Part shown: piece by piece, positions 33,373-42,109 of the stretch | Layout: the number at the start of each line of letters is the position of its first letter | How positions within the stretch are numbered: the first letter of the stretch is position 1 | Source of the DNA: an uncultured Bacteroidales bacterium | GTDB taxonomy: Bacteria > Bacteroidota > Bacteroidia > Bacteroidales > F082 | Length of the DNA: 64,000 nucleotides | Direction of reading: 5' to 3' | Assembly: GCA_905233685.1 (NCBI GenBank) | Contig: CAJOEZ010000008.1 | Location: 1-64,000, forward strand | The notes under the pieces: generated by a model | Database searches by the model: none | Seen by the model: the letters and a program-made list of their open reading frames with translations, nothing else | Told to the model about the DNA's origin: nothing | Position numbers and translations under genes: made by a program

Positions 33373-36365
33373 AAAAGTGTGTTATTATAGGCAGCGGTCT
33401 GGGTGGACTTTCAACAGGAGTCATTTTGGCGAAAAATGGCTACAAGGTGACCATTTTGGAGCAATCCGCCCAAATCGGGGGATGCCTTCAGTGCTTTTGG
33501 CGGGATGGAGTGAAGTTTGAGACCGGAATGCACATTGTGGGCAGTTTGGATGACGGACAAATACTTTCCAATTATTTCAACTACTTGGAAATCAAGGACA
33601 AGATTGAGCTGAACCGACTTGACACCGATGCCTACGACATCTTCTTGCTGCATGGCGAGAAATTCACCATCCCAAACGGACGCAAGGCGTTTGTCGAATA
33701 CTTCTCGAAGCGTTTCCCGACGCAACGAGAAAACTTGGAGCGGTATTGTGACATGGTGGAGCAAGTGTCGACAATGACACCGTTTCACGACTTGCAGCAT
33801 TACAGGGAAGATGCTTTTGTAGACGGGGATTTGTTTGTCAAGAGCTTGAATGAGGTTATAGACCAGACGATTACCGACCCCTTGCTGCGCGAGGCACTTC
33901 TCGGCAACATCACATTGTATGCCGGCGAAAAAGACAAGACCGCCTTTGCGACACACGCCTTCATTTCTGACTTTTATAACAAAAGCGCTTTTCGCATTGT
34001 AGGCGGAAGCGACAGGATAGCTTCGGCTTTGGCAGAGGTGCTGCTGGCGCATGGCGGAAGAATACTGACACGGAAAAAAGTGGTCAGGGTTCTCGTTGAC
34101 GAGAAAATGGCTACAGGAGTAATGACTGATGACGAAGAAGTCTTTCCCGCCGATGTGGTCATTTCGGACATACACCCTAAGCAATTGGTAAAAATCGTTG
34201 ATGAACAGGCGTTTACTCCTGCCTATATCTCGCGTGTCAACAGCATCCCTGACACGACTTCCGTTTTCTCGCTGTTTCTCCGCTTCAAGAAAGACAAGCT
34301 TCCTTATCTCAATTCCAATGTCTTTGGCTTTTGCAACAGCACGCCTTGGACAGTGAACGGTGTGGTTGACAAGGCCTGGCCATCAGGGTATTTTTATTTG
34401 CATCACTGCCACGAGCCGAACCCAATGTATGCCACGGGCGGTGTCATTTTTGCCTATATGGATATGGGTGCGCTGCGGCAATGGGAAGACACGACGATAG
34501 GAAAACGGGGCAAGGAATACGAAGCCTTCAAGCATGAAATGGCCGAGCGTTTGTTGGATGCCGTTGAGAAAGATTTCCCCGGTTTGCGCGAGGCCGTTGA
34601 AAGCTATTATGCAGCCACTCCCCTCACCTATCGCGATTATACCTCGACCCCCGATGGGGCCATGTACGGCCAAATCAAGGATGTCAGGACGGGCGTTGCA
34701 GGTAGGGTTTCGTTCAAGACGAAGGTGCCAAACTTGTTATTAGTGGGACAAAACATCAACTCACACGGCATGTTGGGTGTGTTGGTCGGGACGATTACGG
34801 TTTGCCAGCATCTGCTTGGCGAAGAGGAAGTGATGAAACAGATGATGGAAGCCAACCGAAAGTCTGTCGTCGTCATCGGTGGCGGAATTGGCGGCTTGGT
34901 TTCAGGCGCGCTGCTTGCTAAAGAAGGCTACAAAGTGACGGTTTTGGAAAAGAACGCCATCATCGGCGGCGGGCTGCAGTCTTTCAAGAGAAACGGCCTG
35001 AGTTTTCCGACGGGAATGCATGTCTTCGGCGGCTTTCAGGAGGACGGTGTACTGCGCAAGCTATTCTCCTATCTTGGCATTATGGACCAACTCTCGCTTT
35101 CACCAATGGATGAAAACGCCAACGACATTGTGATGATTGAGAGCGACCACACCGAATACAGGTTTCCGCGTGGTCGTGAAAACTATGTGAACTATCTGGC
35201 TTCGATGTTTCCAAAAGAAAAGGATAATATCAAGGCCTACATTGAAAAACTGAGGGAACTGTCGAAAGAGGAACCCTTGCTTTACCTTCGCGAAACTGAT
35301 AATCCAAATTACGAGCATACTGAAGATTTCTTTGTCACTTTCAACGACCTCATCAACAAATACATTCAACATCCCAAATTGAGGGCGCTGCTTCATTATT
35401 TGGCTCCCATGTTTAGTGGTGTCGACGGCCAAACTCCCGCTTTCTTGAATGCGTTGACCAGCATGATGCATATTGAAGGCACATGCCAATTCATGGGTGG
35501 TAGCCAACAAATGGCCGACTTGCTGGCAAAGGTGATTGAAGAGGCTGGCGGAAAGGTGCTGTCTAATAAAAAGGTTGTTGAAATCAAGGTGGAGGATCAT
35601 AGGGTAACGGAGGTGATTGCCCAAGACGGAACCACATACCATGCCGATAATTACATTTCTGCTGTTCATCCGAAAGTATTATTGGACATTATTGACCAAA
35701 AAGCCTTTACAAAGGCCTATTTCAACAGGTTGCGACAAGTTGAGGAGACCATCTCTTGCTTCAAAGTATTTGTTGAGTTTAAGGAAAACACCTTCCCTTA
35801 TCTGAACCACACGAGTTACTTCGTAAGCGATTACGACCAATATTCCAAGATGTCTTCTGTGGAGCCGAAAGAATGGCCGCAGGGCCTCATGTATATAACG
35901 CCTCCGCCTCAAGACGGCCCATACGCGCGAACAATGGTCATCAATTGCATGATGGACTATGCTTGGGTAAAGCCTTGGGAAAACACCACAGTAGGCCATC
36001 GGGGAGCGGAATATGAGACATGGAAACGACTTCAAACGGAAAAAGTGCTTGATGTTATGGAGAAGATTTACCCTGATTTCCGAAGCTGCATCAAGCGTGT
36101 TTTTGCCTCGTCGCCGCTGACCATCAGGGATTACTACGGCAACAAGGATGGCTCGATGTATGGCTTCCATCGTGATGGCAACAACATGATGCAGTCACAG
36201 ATTGCCGTGTTCACAAAAGTCAAGAACTTGTTCCTTACGGGACAGAATGTCAATTCGCATGGTTTGTGCGGCGTTTCCATGACGGCCATCGAGACGGCTG
36301 AGGCCATTGTCGGGCATAATGCCATCGTGCATCACATCAATAAATTTGTAGGATTCGAGGAATAA
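33369..36365 (+). CDS. Tandem-fused FAD/NAD(P)-dependent oxidoreductase (phytoene-desaturase-like, two copies)
   Basis: The product has 998 residues. Copy 1 begins VIIGSGLGGLSTGVILAKNG, and copy 2 begins at about 498 with VVVIGGGIGGLVSGALLAKEG. Each continues with IGGxLQxFxRxGxxFxTGMHxxG and ends with a matching second FAD block (LLLVGQNINSHGMLG, then LFLTGQNVNSHGLCG). Each half is about the size of a CrtI/CrtISO-type desaturase or isomerase. Such enzymes act on conjugated polyenes, so desaturation or cis-trans isomerisation of the aryl polyene is plausible. No stop or frame break separates the halves. It overlaps the exporter gene by ATGA. Confidence 0.9.
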   Translation: MKKCVIIGSGLGGLSTGVILAKNGYKVTILEQSAQIGGCLQCFWRDGVKFETGMHIVGSLDDGQILSNYFNYLEIKDKIELNRLDTDAYDIFLLHGEKFTIPNGRKAFVEYFSKRFPTQRENLERYCDMVEQVSTMTPFHDLQHYREDAFVDGDLFVKSLNEVIDQTITDPLLREALLGNITLYAGEKDKTAFATHAFISDFYNKSAFRIVGGSDRIASALAEVLLAHGGRILTRKKVVRVLVDEKMATGVMTDDEEVFPADVVISDIHPKQLVKIVDEQAFTPAYISRVNSIPDTTSVFSLFLRFKKDKLPYLNSNVFGFCNSTPWTVNGVVDKAWPSGYFYLHHCHEPNPMYATGGVIFAYMDMGALRQWEDTTIGKRGKEYEAFKHEMAERLLDAVEKDFPGLREAVESYYAATPLTYRDYTSTPDGAMYGQIKDVRTGVAGRVSFKTKVPNLLLVGQNINSHGMLGVLVGTITVCQHLLGEEEVMKQMMEANRKSVVVIGGGIGGLVSGALLAKEGYKVTVLEKNAIIGGGLQSFKRNGLSFPTGMHVFGGFQEDGVLRKLFSYLGIMDQLSLSPMDENANDIVMIESDHTEYRFPRGRENYVNYLASMFPKEKDNIKAYIEKLRELSKEEPLLYLRETDNPNYEHTEDFFVTFNDLINKYIQHPKLRALLHYLAPMFSGVDGQTPAFLNALTSMMHIEGTCQFMGGSQQMADLLAKVIEEAGGKVLSNKKVVEIKVEDHRVTEVIAQDGTTYHADNYISAVHPKVLLDIIDQKAFTKAYFNRLRQVEETISCFKVFVEFKENTFPYLNHTSYFVSDYDQYSKMSSVEPKEWPQGLMYITPPPQDGPYARTMVINCMMDYAWVKPWENTTVGHRGAEYETWKRLQTEKVLDVMEKIYPDFRSCIKRVFASSPLTIRDYYGNKDGSMYGFHRDGNNMMQSQIAVFTKVKNLFLTGQNVNSHGLCGVSMTAIETAEAIVGHNAIVHHINKFVGFEE

Positions 36366-36369
36366 TTTG

Positions 36370-36377
36370 TAATTTTG
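36370..36377 (+). promoter_or_regulatory. Internal promoter (TTTG - 21 nt - TAATTTTG)
   Basis: TAATTTTG lies 19 nt before the radical SAM gene, with TTTG at 36345-36348. It fits the Bacteroides pattern and may start a second transcript of the cluster. Confidence 0.65.
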
Positions 36378-36396
36378 CGACATCAATTATTTAAAC

Positions 36397-37701
36397 ATGG
36401 ACACGATAAAACTGAAATTGATTTATCCCAAGTGGAACAAACTGCCCGGGCAGACCACCTTTAACCTGCCGCCTCATGGCCCCGTGGCGTTTGCGGCCAC
36501 TTTGCCTGAATATGTCGACATCTCGTTCACCGACGAGAACGTGGAACCCATTGACTTTGATGAGGAATGCGACCTCGTGGCCCTCTCGATGATGCTCACT
36601 ACGCAGGTGAAGCGCGGCTGGGCCATCGCCGAAGAGTACCACAAACGCGGCAAAACCGTATTGGCTGGCGGCATTTCCACCATGCTTCACGCCGAAGAAA
36701 TGGTCAACCATGTGGACAGCGTCTTTTTGGGCGAGTCGGAAGGCCGCTCCGAGCAGGTCATCTTGGACTGGAAAAACGGTTGTCTGAAAAAAATCTATAA
36801 CTTTATGGGCAACCAGCCTGACATCGCCTCGGTGGGTCCCTGCCGCCGCGACCTTTACAAGCGCGAGCTGTATAACCATAAGGGCGTTCAGATGGTCGAT
36901 TTGTTCAACGCCTCACGTGGCTGTCGCTTTAGTTGCTATCCTTGCGCAGTGTCGTATCTTGGTGGACGTAAGTTCCGTCCGCGCCCCGTCGATAAGGTGG
37001 TGGAGGATATGGCCGGCATCGACAACAACCGCTTGTTTATCGTCGATAACTCGTTGGCACAAGACAAACAATGGGAAATGGAATTGTTCAAAGCCATCGC
37101 GCCATTGAAGAAGAAATGGATCAGTCACACGATTGAGGACGACCCCGAAGTGCTCGACTTGGCCGCCAAGGCGGGTGCTTGGTATGTGTATCAGGCCGTT
37201 TACGATACTTCCGACTACATCAAGGAACGCGTAAAACGCTATCACGACTATGGCATCGGCGTGGAAGGCACCATTCTTTTCGGCCTTGACAACCAAACGG
37301 AAGACGACATCAAGCGGCTCATCGACTTCTTGGGCGAAATCGACCTCGATTTGGCCGAGTTCACCATTTTTGCGCCTTTCCCGCACACCAAGGGTCACGA
37401 CGACCTGTTGCGCCAAGGTCGCATCTTCGACTTTGACTGGGATCATTACAACGCTGGTCAGGTGGTGTATCAACCCAAGCACATGTCGCCGGAGAAATTG
37501 CAAGACCTTTACGATTACGCATGGAAGAGTTTCTATGCCAGCGAAACTCAAGAGGCCAAAATGTTCCGCCTGTTCTGCAACGTGGCCTTGCGCGAGATGG
37601 AAGAAGGCACCTATCGCCCCCGCGACCGCAGGTTAATCAACAAGTCGTTTGGCCGCGATGTGGACCGCAGCAAACGCAATGTCAATGTCCGCGTGAATTA
37701 A
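36397..37701 (+). CDS. B12-binding-domain radical SAM protein
   Basis: The 434-residue product has an N-terminal cobalamin-binding-like Rossmann region (about 55-120: LVALSMMLTTQVKRGWAIAEE, VLAGGISTMLH, VDSVFLGESEG). The radical SAM core carries the cluster motif GCRFSCYPC with Cys176, Cys180 and Cys183. It resembles the BchE-like group, which performs methylations and oxidative cyclisations. It has its own promoter box, so it may belong to a later-acting module. Its substrate is unknown; the polyene or the lipid anchor are candidates. A GC-rich hairpin follows the stop. Confidence 0.88.
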   Translation: MDTIKLKLIYPKWNKLPGQTTFNLPPHGPVAFAATLPEYVDISFTDENVEPIDFDEECDLVALSMMLTTQVKRGWAIAEEYHKRGKTVLAGGISTMLHAEEMVNHVDSVFLGESEGRSEQVILDWKNGCLKKIYNFMGNQPDIASVGPCRRDLYKRELYNHKGVQMVDLFNASRGCRFSCYPCAVSYLGGRKFRPRPVDKVVEDMAGIDNNRLFIVDNSLAQDKQWEMELFKAIAPLKKKWISHTIEDDPEVLDLAAKAGAWYVYQAVYDTSDYIKERVKRYHDYGIGVEGTILFGLDNQTEDDIKRLIDFLGEIDLDLAEFTIFAPFPHTKGHDDLLRQGRIFDFDWDHYNAGQVVYQPKHMSPEKLQDLYDYAWKSFYASETQEAKMFRLFCNVALREMEEGTYRPRDRRLINKSFGRDVDRSKRNVNVRVN

Positions 37702-37706
37702 CGTAG

Positions 37707-37728
37707 GGGCGGACCTGCGTGTCCGCCC
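37707..37728. repeat. GC-rich palindrome (REP-type) after the radical SAM gene
   Basis: GGGCGGAC and GTCCGCCC pair perfectly around CTGCGT, and the flanking ACG/CGT also pair in part. No T-run follows. Short GGGCGGAC...GTCCGCCC palindromes occur dispersed in many bacterial genomes. Confidence 0.75.
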
Positions 37729-37772
37729 GTTAAAACAAATGTCCACCCTCAACTATTAAACAACAACAGAAA

Positions 37773-38135
37773 ATGAAAGTATCCCCAGAATATTACGACG
37801 AAATTTTCCCCTTCAAAGGCGAATGGGATATGGAATCCACCTGTGGCCTGAAAATCAGGGAAGTAGATGGCAAAAAGTATGTCATCGTGACCGAATTGTA
37901 TCAAGACAATCCAGGTACTTCGGTAACCTATGCCGGACGCAAGCTCGCCGACCAGATTTGCGAGGCAAAAAACCTGAAATTGGAAGACATCGTCTATTTG
38001 GAATGCACACCCAACACCAACTCGAAGCTGTCGTTCTACGATGAAGAATATTTCCAAGTGGATTTCTTCGCCGACATGCAACACAAATATCGCCAACTTT
38101 CCAAAGAGGAAGTGATGAAAATCTTAAGCAAATGA
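37773..38135 (+). CDS. Small cytoplasmic protein of unknown function
   Basis: The 120-residue product has no signal peptide or membrane helix. It begins MKVSPEYYDEIFPFKGEWDM and is rich in acidic and aromatic residues, with a helical C-terminus. I recognise no family. It overlaps the esterase gene by ATGA, so it belongs to the same transcript. The base composition matches its neighbours. Confidence 0.7.
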   Translation: MKVSPEYYDEIFPFKGEWDMESTCGLKIREVDGKKYVIVTELYQDNPGTSVTYAGRKLADQICEAKNLKLEDIVYLECTPNTNSKLSFYDEEYFQVDFFADMQHKYRQLSKEEVMKILSK

Positions 38136-39055
38136 TAAAAGGTAAAGCATTGGTTTTCGGTTTGTTACTGCTTTTCTTCGGACAAGCCCTTGCCCAAGAA
38201 AGCATCCCGCTTTGGGAAGGGTATCACGTGCCTCACGGCAAGCAAGTCACACTGACGCCCTATTTGGCTGACAGTAATGAGATGGGGCTTGCCATCATCG
38301 TGTGTCCGGGCGGAAGTTATTTCTGGCTCGACGAAAAGACCGAAGGCGACGGCGTGGCGCAGTGGTTGCAAAAAAACGGCATTTCTGCCTTCGTGTTGCG
38401 CTATCGGGCGGCGGGTTTCGGCGCTTTCTTTTGGCATCACCGCGCCATTTTCCGAGGCAAGCAATACCCTGACATGCTCATCGATGCACAACGTGCCCTG
38501 CAATGGGTACGCGAACACGCCGAGGAATACAAAATCGACCCCAACAAAGTGGGCATGATGGGCTTTTCGGCAGGCGGCCATTTGGTGATGTCGGCAGCTT
38601 GTTTCAATGAAACCAACTTCTTGAAAGAAAACGGAATAGACACGGAAGCCAGCCTCTGCCCCGCCTTCGTCGCCCCGATTTATCCTGTGGTGACGATGCA
38701 CGAGCCATACGTTCACAAGCGCTCGCGCAGGGCCTTGCTCGGCGAGAAGCAACAACACAACCCGACAATGATTGACTCCCTTTCATTGGAACAACACATT
38801 CCCACCGATTGCCCGCCCGTTTTCCTAATCAACTGTGCCGACGATCCTGTAGTAGACTACCACAACTCCATCCTCCTCGACTCCGCCTTGACTGTCAATA
38901 ACATTAGCCATCAATATATCCGCTACTATACCGGCGGCCACGGTTTCGGTGCGAGCGAAGAAAAAGGCACGCCAGAATGCAGGGCCTGGAAAAATGAGTT
39001 TCTCAATTGGGTTAGGTCCCTGAGCCTGTCGAAGGGCCGTCATGACAACAATTAA
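38132..39055 (+). CDS. Exported alpha/beta-hydrolase esterase
   Basis: The 307-residue product has a signal peptide ending ALAQ. The oxyanion region is ICPGGSY-like (IVCPGGSYFWLD), the nucleophile elbow is GFSAGGHL, the acid lies in NCADDPVVDYHN, and the His lies in GGHGFG. This matches the acetyl-xylan-esterase/BD-FAE-like group of Bacteroidota. In the cluster it may trim an acyl or ester bond of the exported lipid, or it may be a passenger gene. The last residues (RSLSLSKGRHDNN) are encoded by a REP-like sequence (39015-39038), so the natural C-terminus has been replaced or extended. Confidence 0.85.
   Translation: MIKGKALVFGLLLLFFGQALAQESIPLWEGYHVPHGKQVTLTPYLADSNEMGLAIIVCPGGSYFWLDEKTEGDGVAQWLQKNGISAFVLRYRAAGFGAFFWHHRAIFRGKQYPDMLIDAQRALQWVREHAEEYKIDPNKVGMMGFSAGGHLVMSAACFNETNFLKENGIDTEASLCPAFVAPIYPVVTMHEPYVHKRSRRALLGEKQQHNPTMIDSLSLEQHIPTDCPPVFLINCADDPVVDYHNSILLDSALTVNNISHQYIRYYTGGHGFGASEEKGTPECRAWKNEFLNWVRSLSLSKGRHDNN
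39015..39038. repeat. Single REP arm at the esterase 3' end
   Basis: GGTCCCTGAGCCTGTCGAAG plus GGCC, followed by the palindrome GTCATGAC. It is the same family as the arms at 26423 and 27134. No partner arm is seen nearby. Confidence 0.85.
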
Positions 39056-39064
39056 ACAAATCAC

Positions 39065-39082
39065 AGATTCAACGAAGTTAAT
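39065..39082 (+). repeat. 18-nt dispersed repeat, copy 2
   Basis: Identical to 21164-21181. It lies 13 nt before the CoA-ligase-like start codon and just after the REP arm. Confidence 0.8.
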
Positions 39083-39095
39083 CAACGCTATAATA

Positions 39096-40397
39096 ATGAT
39101 TACCAACGATATAGAATACAAACCCATAGAAGAAATTAAGGCCTATCAAGAAGGTTTGCTGCATGAGGCTTTGGCCTATCTGCAAGCCCATTCGCCGTAC
39201 TATCAGCGGATGTTCAAAAGCTATGGCATCAACATCGAAAAGATTCGGCATATTGAGGATTTGGTGAAGATTCCGTTCACCGAGAAGAAGGATTTGCAAC
39301 TGTTCAACGACGAGTTCCTTTGCTGCCCGAAGGAGAAAATCATCGACTATATCACCACTTCCGGCACCCTCGGCGACCCCGTTACCTTTGGCTGCACCGA
39401 AAAGGATTTGCAACGCTTGGCCTACAACGAGAAAAAGTCGTTTGAATGCGCGGGCGTGAAACCAGGCAATGTGGTGCAACTGATGACCACCTTGGACAAG
39501 CGTTTCATGGCGGGACTGGCCTATTTCCTGGGTTTGCGCGAACTCGGCGCAGGCGTCATTCGCGTAGGCAACGGCATCCCCGAATTGCAGTGGGACACCA
39601 TCCGCCGCATCAAGCCCGACACCATTATGTGTGTGCCTTCGTTCATTCTGAAACTGATACAATACGCTGAGGAACACGGCATTGACTACCACAACAGCAG
39701 CATCCGCCGCATCATCGGTATCGGTGAAGGTTTGCGCGAGCAGAACTTCGAGCTCAACCTGCTGGGCCGTAAAATCAAGGAGAAATGGGACGTGCAACTC
39801 TTCGCCACCTATTCCTCGACAGAGATGGGCGCGACATTCTCGGAGTGCGAATACGGGCAAGGCGGCCACGTGCATCCCGAACTCATCATCGTGGAAATCA
39901 TCGGTGATGATGGTCTGCCTGTTCCCGACGGTCAACCGGGTGAAATCGTGGTCACCACTTTGGGTGTGGAGGCCATGCCGCTGCTGCGTTTCCGCACGGG
40001 CGACATCGCCGCCAAAATCGTCGACCAATGCCGATGCGGGCGCAATTCCTACCGCCTCACGCCGCTCGTGGGCCGCAAGAACAACATGATTAAGTTGAAA
40101 GGCACAACACTCTATCCACCAGCGATTAACGATGTTCTCGACAACACTGATTATGTCGAAAATTATGTCATCGAAGTGCGCCAAAGCGAGGCTGGCACGG
40201 ATGATGTGGTAGTGAAAATCGGATTGAAGTATCAACCTGATTTTGACGTGGTCAAAATACTGAAAGACAGTTTCCGCTCACGTATCCGCGTGGCACCGCA
40301 AATCGAAATCCTTCCCACCGAGATGATTCAGAAAATCAACTATCCCGCCAAGAGTCGCAAACCCATCAAATTCATTGACTTTAGGAACAAGGAATGA
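39096..40397 (+). CDS. AMP-dependent ligase (phenylacetate-CoA-ligase-like)
   Basis: The product has 433 residues; the start at ATG 39096 avoids an N-terminal extension encoded by the repeats. Visible are YITTSGTLGDPVTFG (the AMP-binding loop), FATYSSTEMGATFSECEYG, GEIVVTTLGVEAMPLLRFRTGDIA and the C-terminal lid, the order seen in PaaK-like adenylating enzymes. It should activate an aryl acid as an acyl adenylate and then pass it to CoA or ACP. The ammonia-lyase product (coumarate or similar) is the obvious candidate, making this the starter-loading enzyme. It overlaps the next gene by ATGA. Confidence 0.88.
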   Translation: MITNDIEYKPIEEIKAYQEGLLHEALAYLQAHSPYYQRMFKSYGINIEKIRHIEDLVKIPFTEKKDLQLFNDEFLCCPKEKIIDYITTSGTLGDPVTFGCTEKDLQRLAYNEKKSFECAGVKPGNVVQLMTTLDKRFMAGLAYFLGLRELGAGVIRVGNGIPELQWDTIRRIKPDTIMCVPSFILKLIQYAEEHGIDYHNSSIRRIIGIGEGLREQNFELNLLGRKIKEKWDVQLFATYSSTEMGATFSECEYGQGGHVHPELIIVEIIGDDGLPVPDGQPGEIVVTTLGVEAMPLLRFRTGDIAAKIVDQCRCGRNSYRLTPLVGRKNNMIKLKGTTLYPPAINDVLDNTDYVENYVIEVRQSEAGTDDVVVKIGLKYQPDFDVVKILKDSFRSRIRVAPQIEILPTEMIQKINYPAKSRKPIKFIDFRNKE

Positions 40398-41518
40398 GCA
40401 ATTTCGATGACATCAGGCCCTATTACCCCGAAGAAATACCTGCGGCGACTCAACGTATGGCCGACAGCGAGGTGATTCCTGCCATCGCCCAATTTTTAGG
40501 TAAATCCCCCATGATGCTTCGCGAAAGAATCCGAGGTATCAAAACCGTTTCGGAATTCCAGCTGGGGCTGCTTCGGGATGTGATAGAAACCCTGGTGAAA
40601 AAGACCACTACAGGTTTTGATTGGTCGGGGGTGGAGAACATATACGAGAAGAAGCCTTACCTTTTCGTCTCCAACCACCGTGACATCGTGCTTGATGCCA
40701 TGTTTCTGCAATATATTCTTTGCAATATGGGGCAAAACACCTGCCAGATTACCTTCGGAAGCAACCTGATGTCACACCCTTTTGTCATCGATTTCGGCAA
40801 GGTGAACAAGATGTTCCGCACCGAGCGTGGTGGAACACCCAAGGAGTTCTACAACAGCATGTTGCATATGTCGGAATATATGCGCCATGTCATTACTGAA
40901 GTGCATGAGTCGGTGTGGATTGCCCAGCGCAACGGTCGCACCAAGGACGGCATTGACGCCACTGACCCCGCCATCATCAAGATGTTTGGCATGAGCCGCT
41001 GCGACGACAGGGTGGCTTCGTTAGCTGAACTGAACATTGTTCCCGTGGCGGTGTCCTACGAATGGGAGTCGTGCGACAAGCTGAAGACCCTGGAACTTTA
41101 TGCCCGCCGCAAAAACGGCCATTACGAGAAGCAACCCAACGAAGACATCAACAGCATCCTGACGGGCATCATGCAACCCAAGGGTTATGTACATTTCCAT
41201 ATTTGCCCAATGGTCACGGAAGCGGATTTGGTTTCATTGAACGACTGCAACTCAAGCGATTACTACAAGCGCGTGGCCGAGCTGATGGACAGCCGCATCA
41301 ACCCGAATTATTATCTCCATCCCAACAACTACATTGCCCACGATCTACGCAGCGGAACGGAGACCTACGCAAGCCGATACACCGCCGAGCAAAAGGCACA
41401 GTTTTTGCGTTATATGGACTGGATGAACGACTATCCCGACATGGACCGCAAGGTGTTGGAAGAGATTTTCCTTGGGATTTATGCTAATCCAATAAAGAGC
41501 GTAAATAAAACAAAATGA
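40394..41518 (+). CDS. PlsB/PlsC-like glycerolipid acyltransferase
   Basis: The 374-residue product has an acyltransferase core with FVSNHRDIVLD at 91-101 (motif I, His95), FRTERGG (motif II-like) and ESVWIAQRNGRTKDG (motif III). The region after it (KTLELYARRKNGHYEKQP) resembles the larger glycerophosphate acyltransferases. Motif I reads H-X5-D rather than H-X4-D if Asp101 is the acid. It may acylate a glycerol phosphate made available by the GpsA encoded at the end of the cluster. No membrane helix is obvious. Confidence 0.8.
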   Translation: MSNFDDIRPYYPEEIPAATQRMADSEVIPAIAQFLGKSPMMLRERIRGIKTVSEFQLGLLRDVIETLVKKTTTGFDWSGVENIYEKKPYLFVSNHRDIVLDAMFLQYILCNMGQNTCQITFGSNLMSHPFVIDFGKVNKMFRTERGGTPKEFYNSMLHMSEYMRHVITEVHESVWIAQRNGRTKDGIDATDPAIIKMFGMSRCDDRVASLAELNIVPVAVSYEWESCDKLKTLELYARRKNGHYEKQPNEDINSILTGIMQPKGYVHFHICPMVTEADLVSLNDCNSSDYYKRVAELMDSRINPNYYLHPNNYIAHDLRSGTETYASRYTAEQKAQFLRYMDWMNDYPDMDRKVLEEIFLGIYANPIKSVNKTK

Positions 41519-42084
41519 AAAAGTTAATACTGATATTGTTGTTATCGATCAGTTATGCAGCCTTTACCCAGGAACCTGTTCGCCAATCGGTGGTTGATGC
41601 AGAAAAGGCCGCCTTACTGAAAGAAATAAACAAACAGCAGAAATCGTTCAGCTGCCATTTTGTGGAGGAAAAAAACATTGCCGTTTTAGACGAAACGGTG
41701 GTGTCGAAAGGCATCATCACTTACGAGGCTGCCAAACAATTGACCTGCGAATACACCGAGCCGGAATCGTTGATACTGAGCAAAGACGCCAATGGCAACC
41801 TCAGCGTGACCAAAAATGGTAAACCCATGAAAGCCAACATGATGCACAAGCAGATGATGGACATGATGGAAACCTTTGTCAGCGGGAAAGCCGTGGGGCA
41901 GTCAAACGAATATGAAGCGGAGGTGTGGTCATGCGACAAGGACTATATTGTCAGCTTGACGCCAAAAGCCGCCTCAAGGTTCAGTGTGATAGAGCTATAT
42001 CTCAACAAAGAGTCCAAAAGGATAGAAAAAACGGTCTTGAAAGAGACGAGAGGCGACTGCACCACCATCACCATGTCGGAGTAG
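41515..42084 (+). CDS. Divergent LolA-like periplasmic protein
   Basis: The 189-residue product has a signal peptide ending AAFTQ. The LolA pattern is FSCHFVEEKNIAVLDETVVSKG, then ITYEAAKQLTCEYTEPESLIL and a final strand series ending DCTTITM. It is more divergent than the LolA-like protein at 27927 and has a Met-rich segment (MMHKQMMDMMETF) near residue 105. It overlaps the acyltransferase gene by ATGA and lies before the ABC exporter. A role as periplasmic carrier for the lipid exported by that system is likely but unproven. Confidence 0.8.
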   Translation: MKKLILILLLSISYAAFTQEPVRQSVVDAEKAALLKEINKQQKSFSCHFVEEKNIAVLDETVVSKGIITYEAAKQLTCEYTEPESLILSKDANGNLSVTKNGKPMKANMMHKQMMDMMETFVSGKAVGQSNEYEAEVWSCDKDYIVSLTPKAASRFSVIELYLNKESKRIEKTVLKETRGDCTTITMSE

Positions 42085-42109
42085 CCATGATTGTCAAAAA
42101 CAAGGAAAG

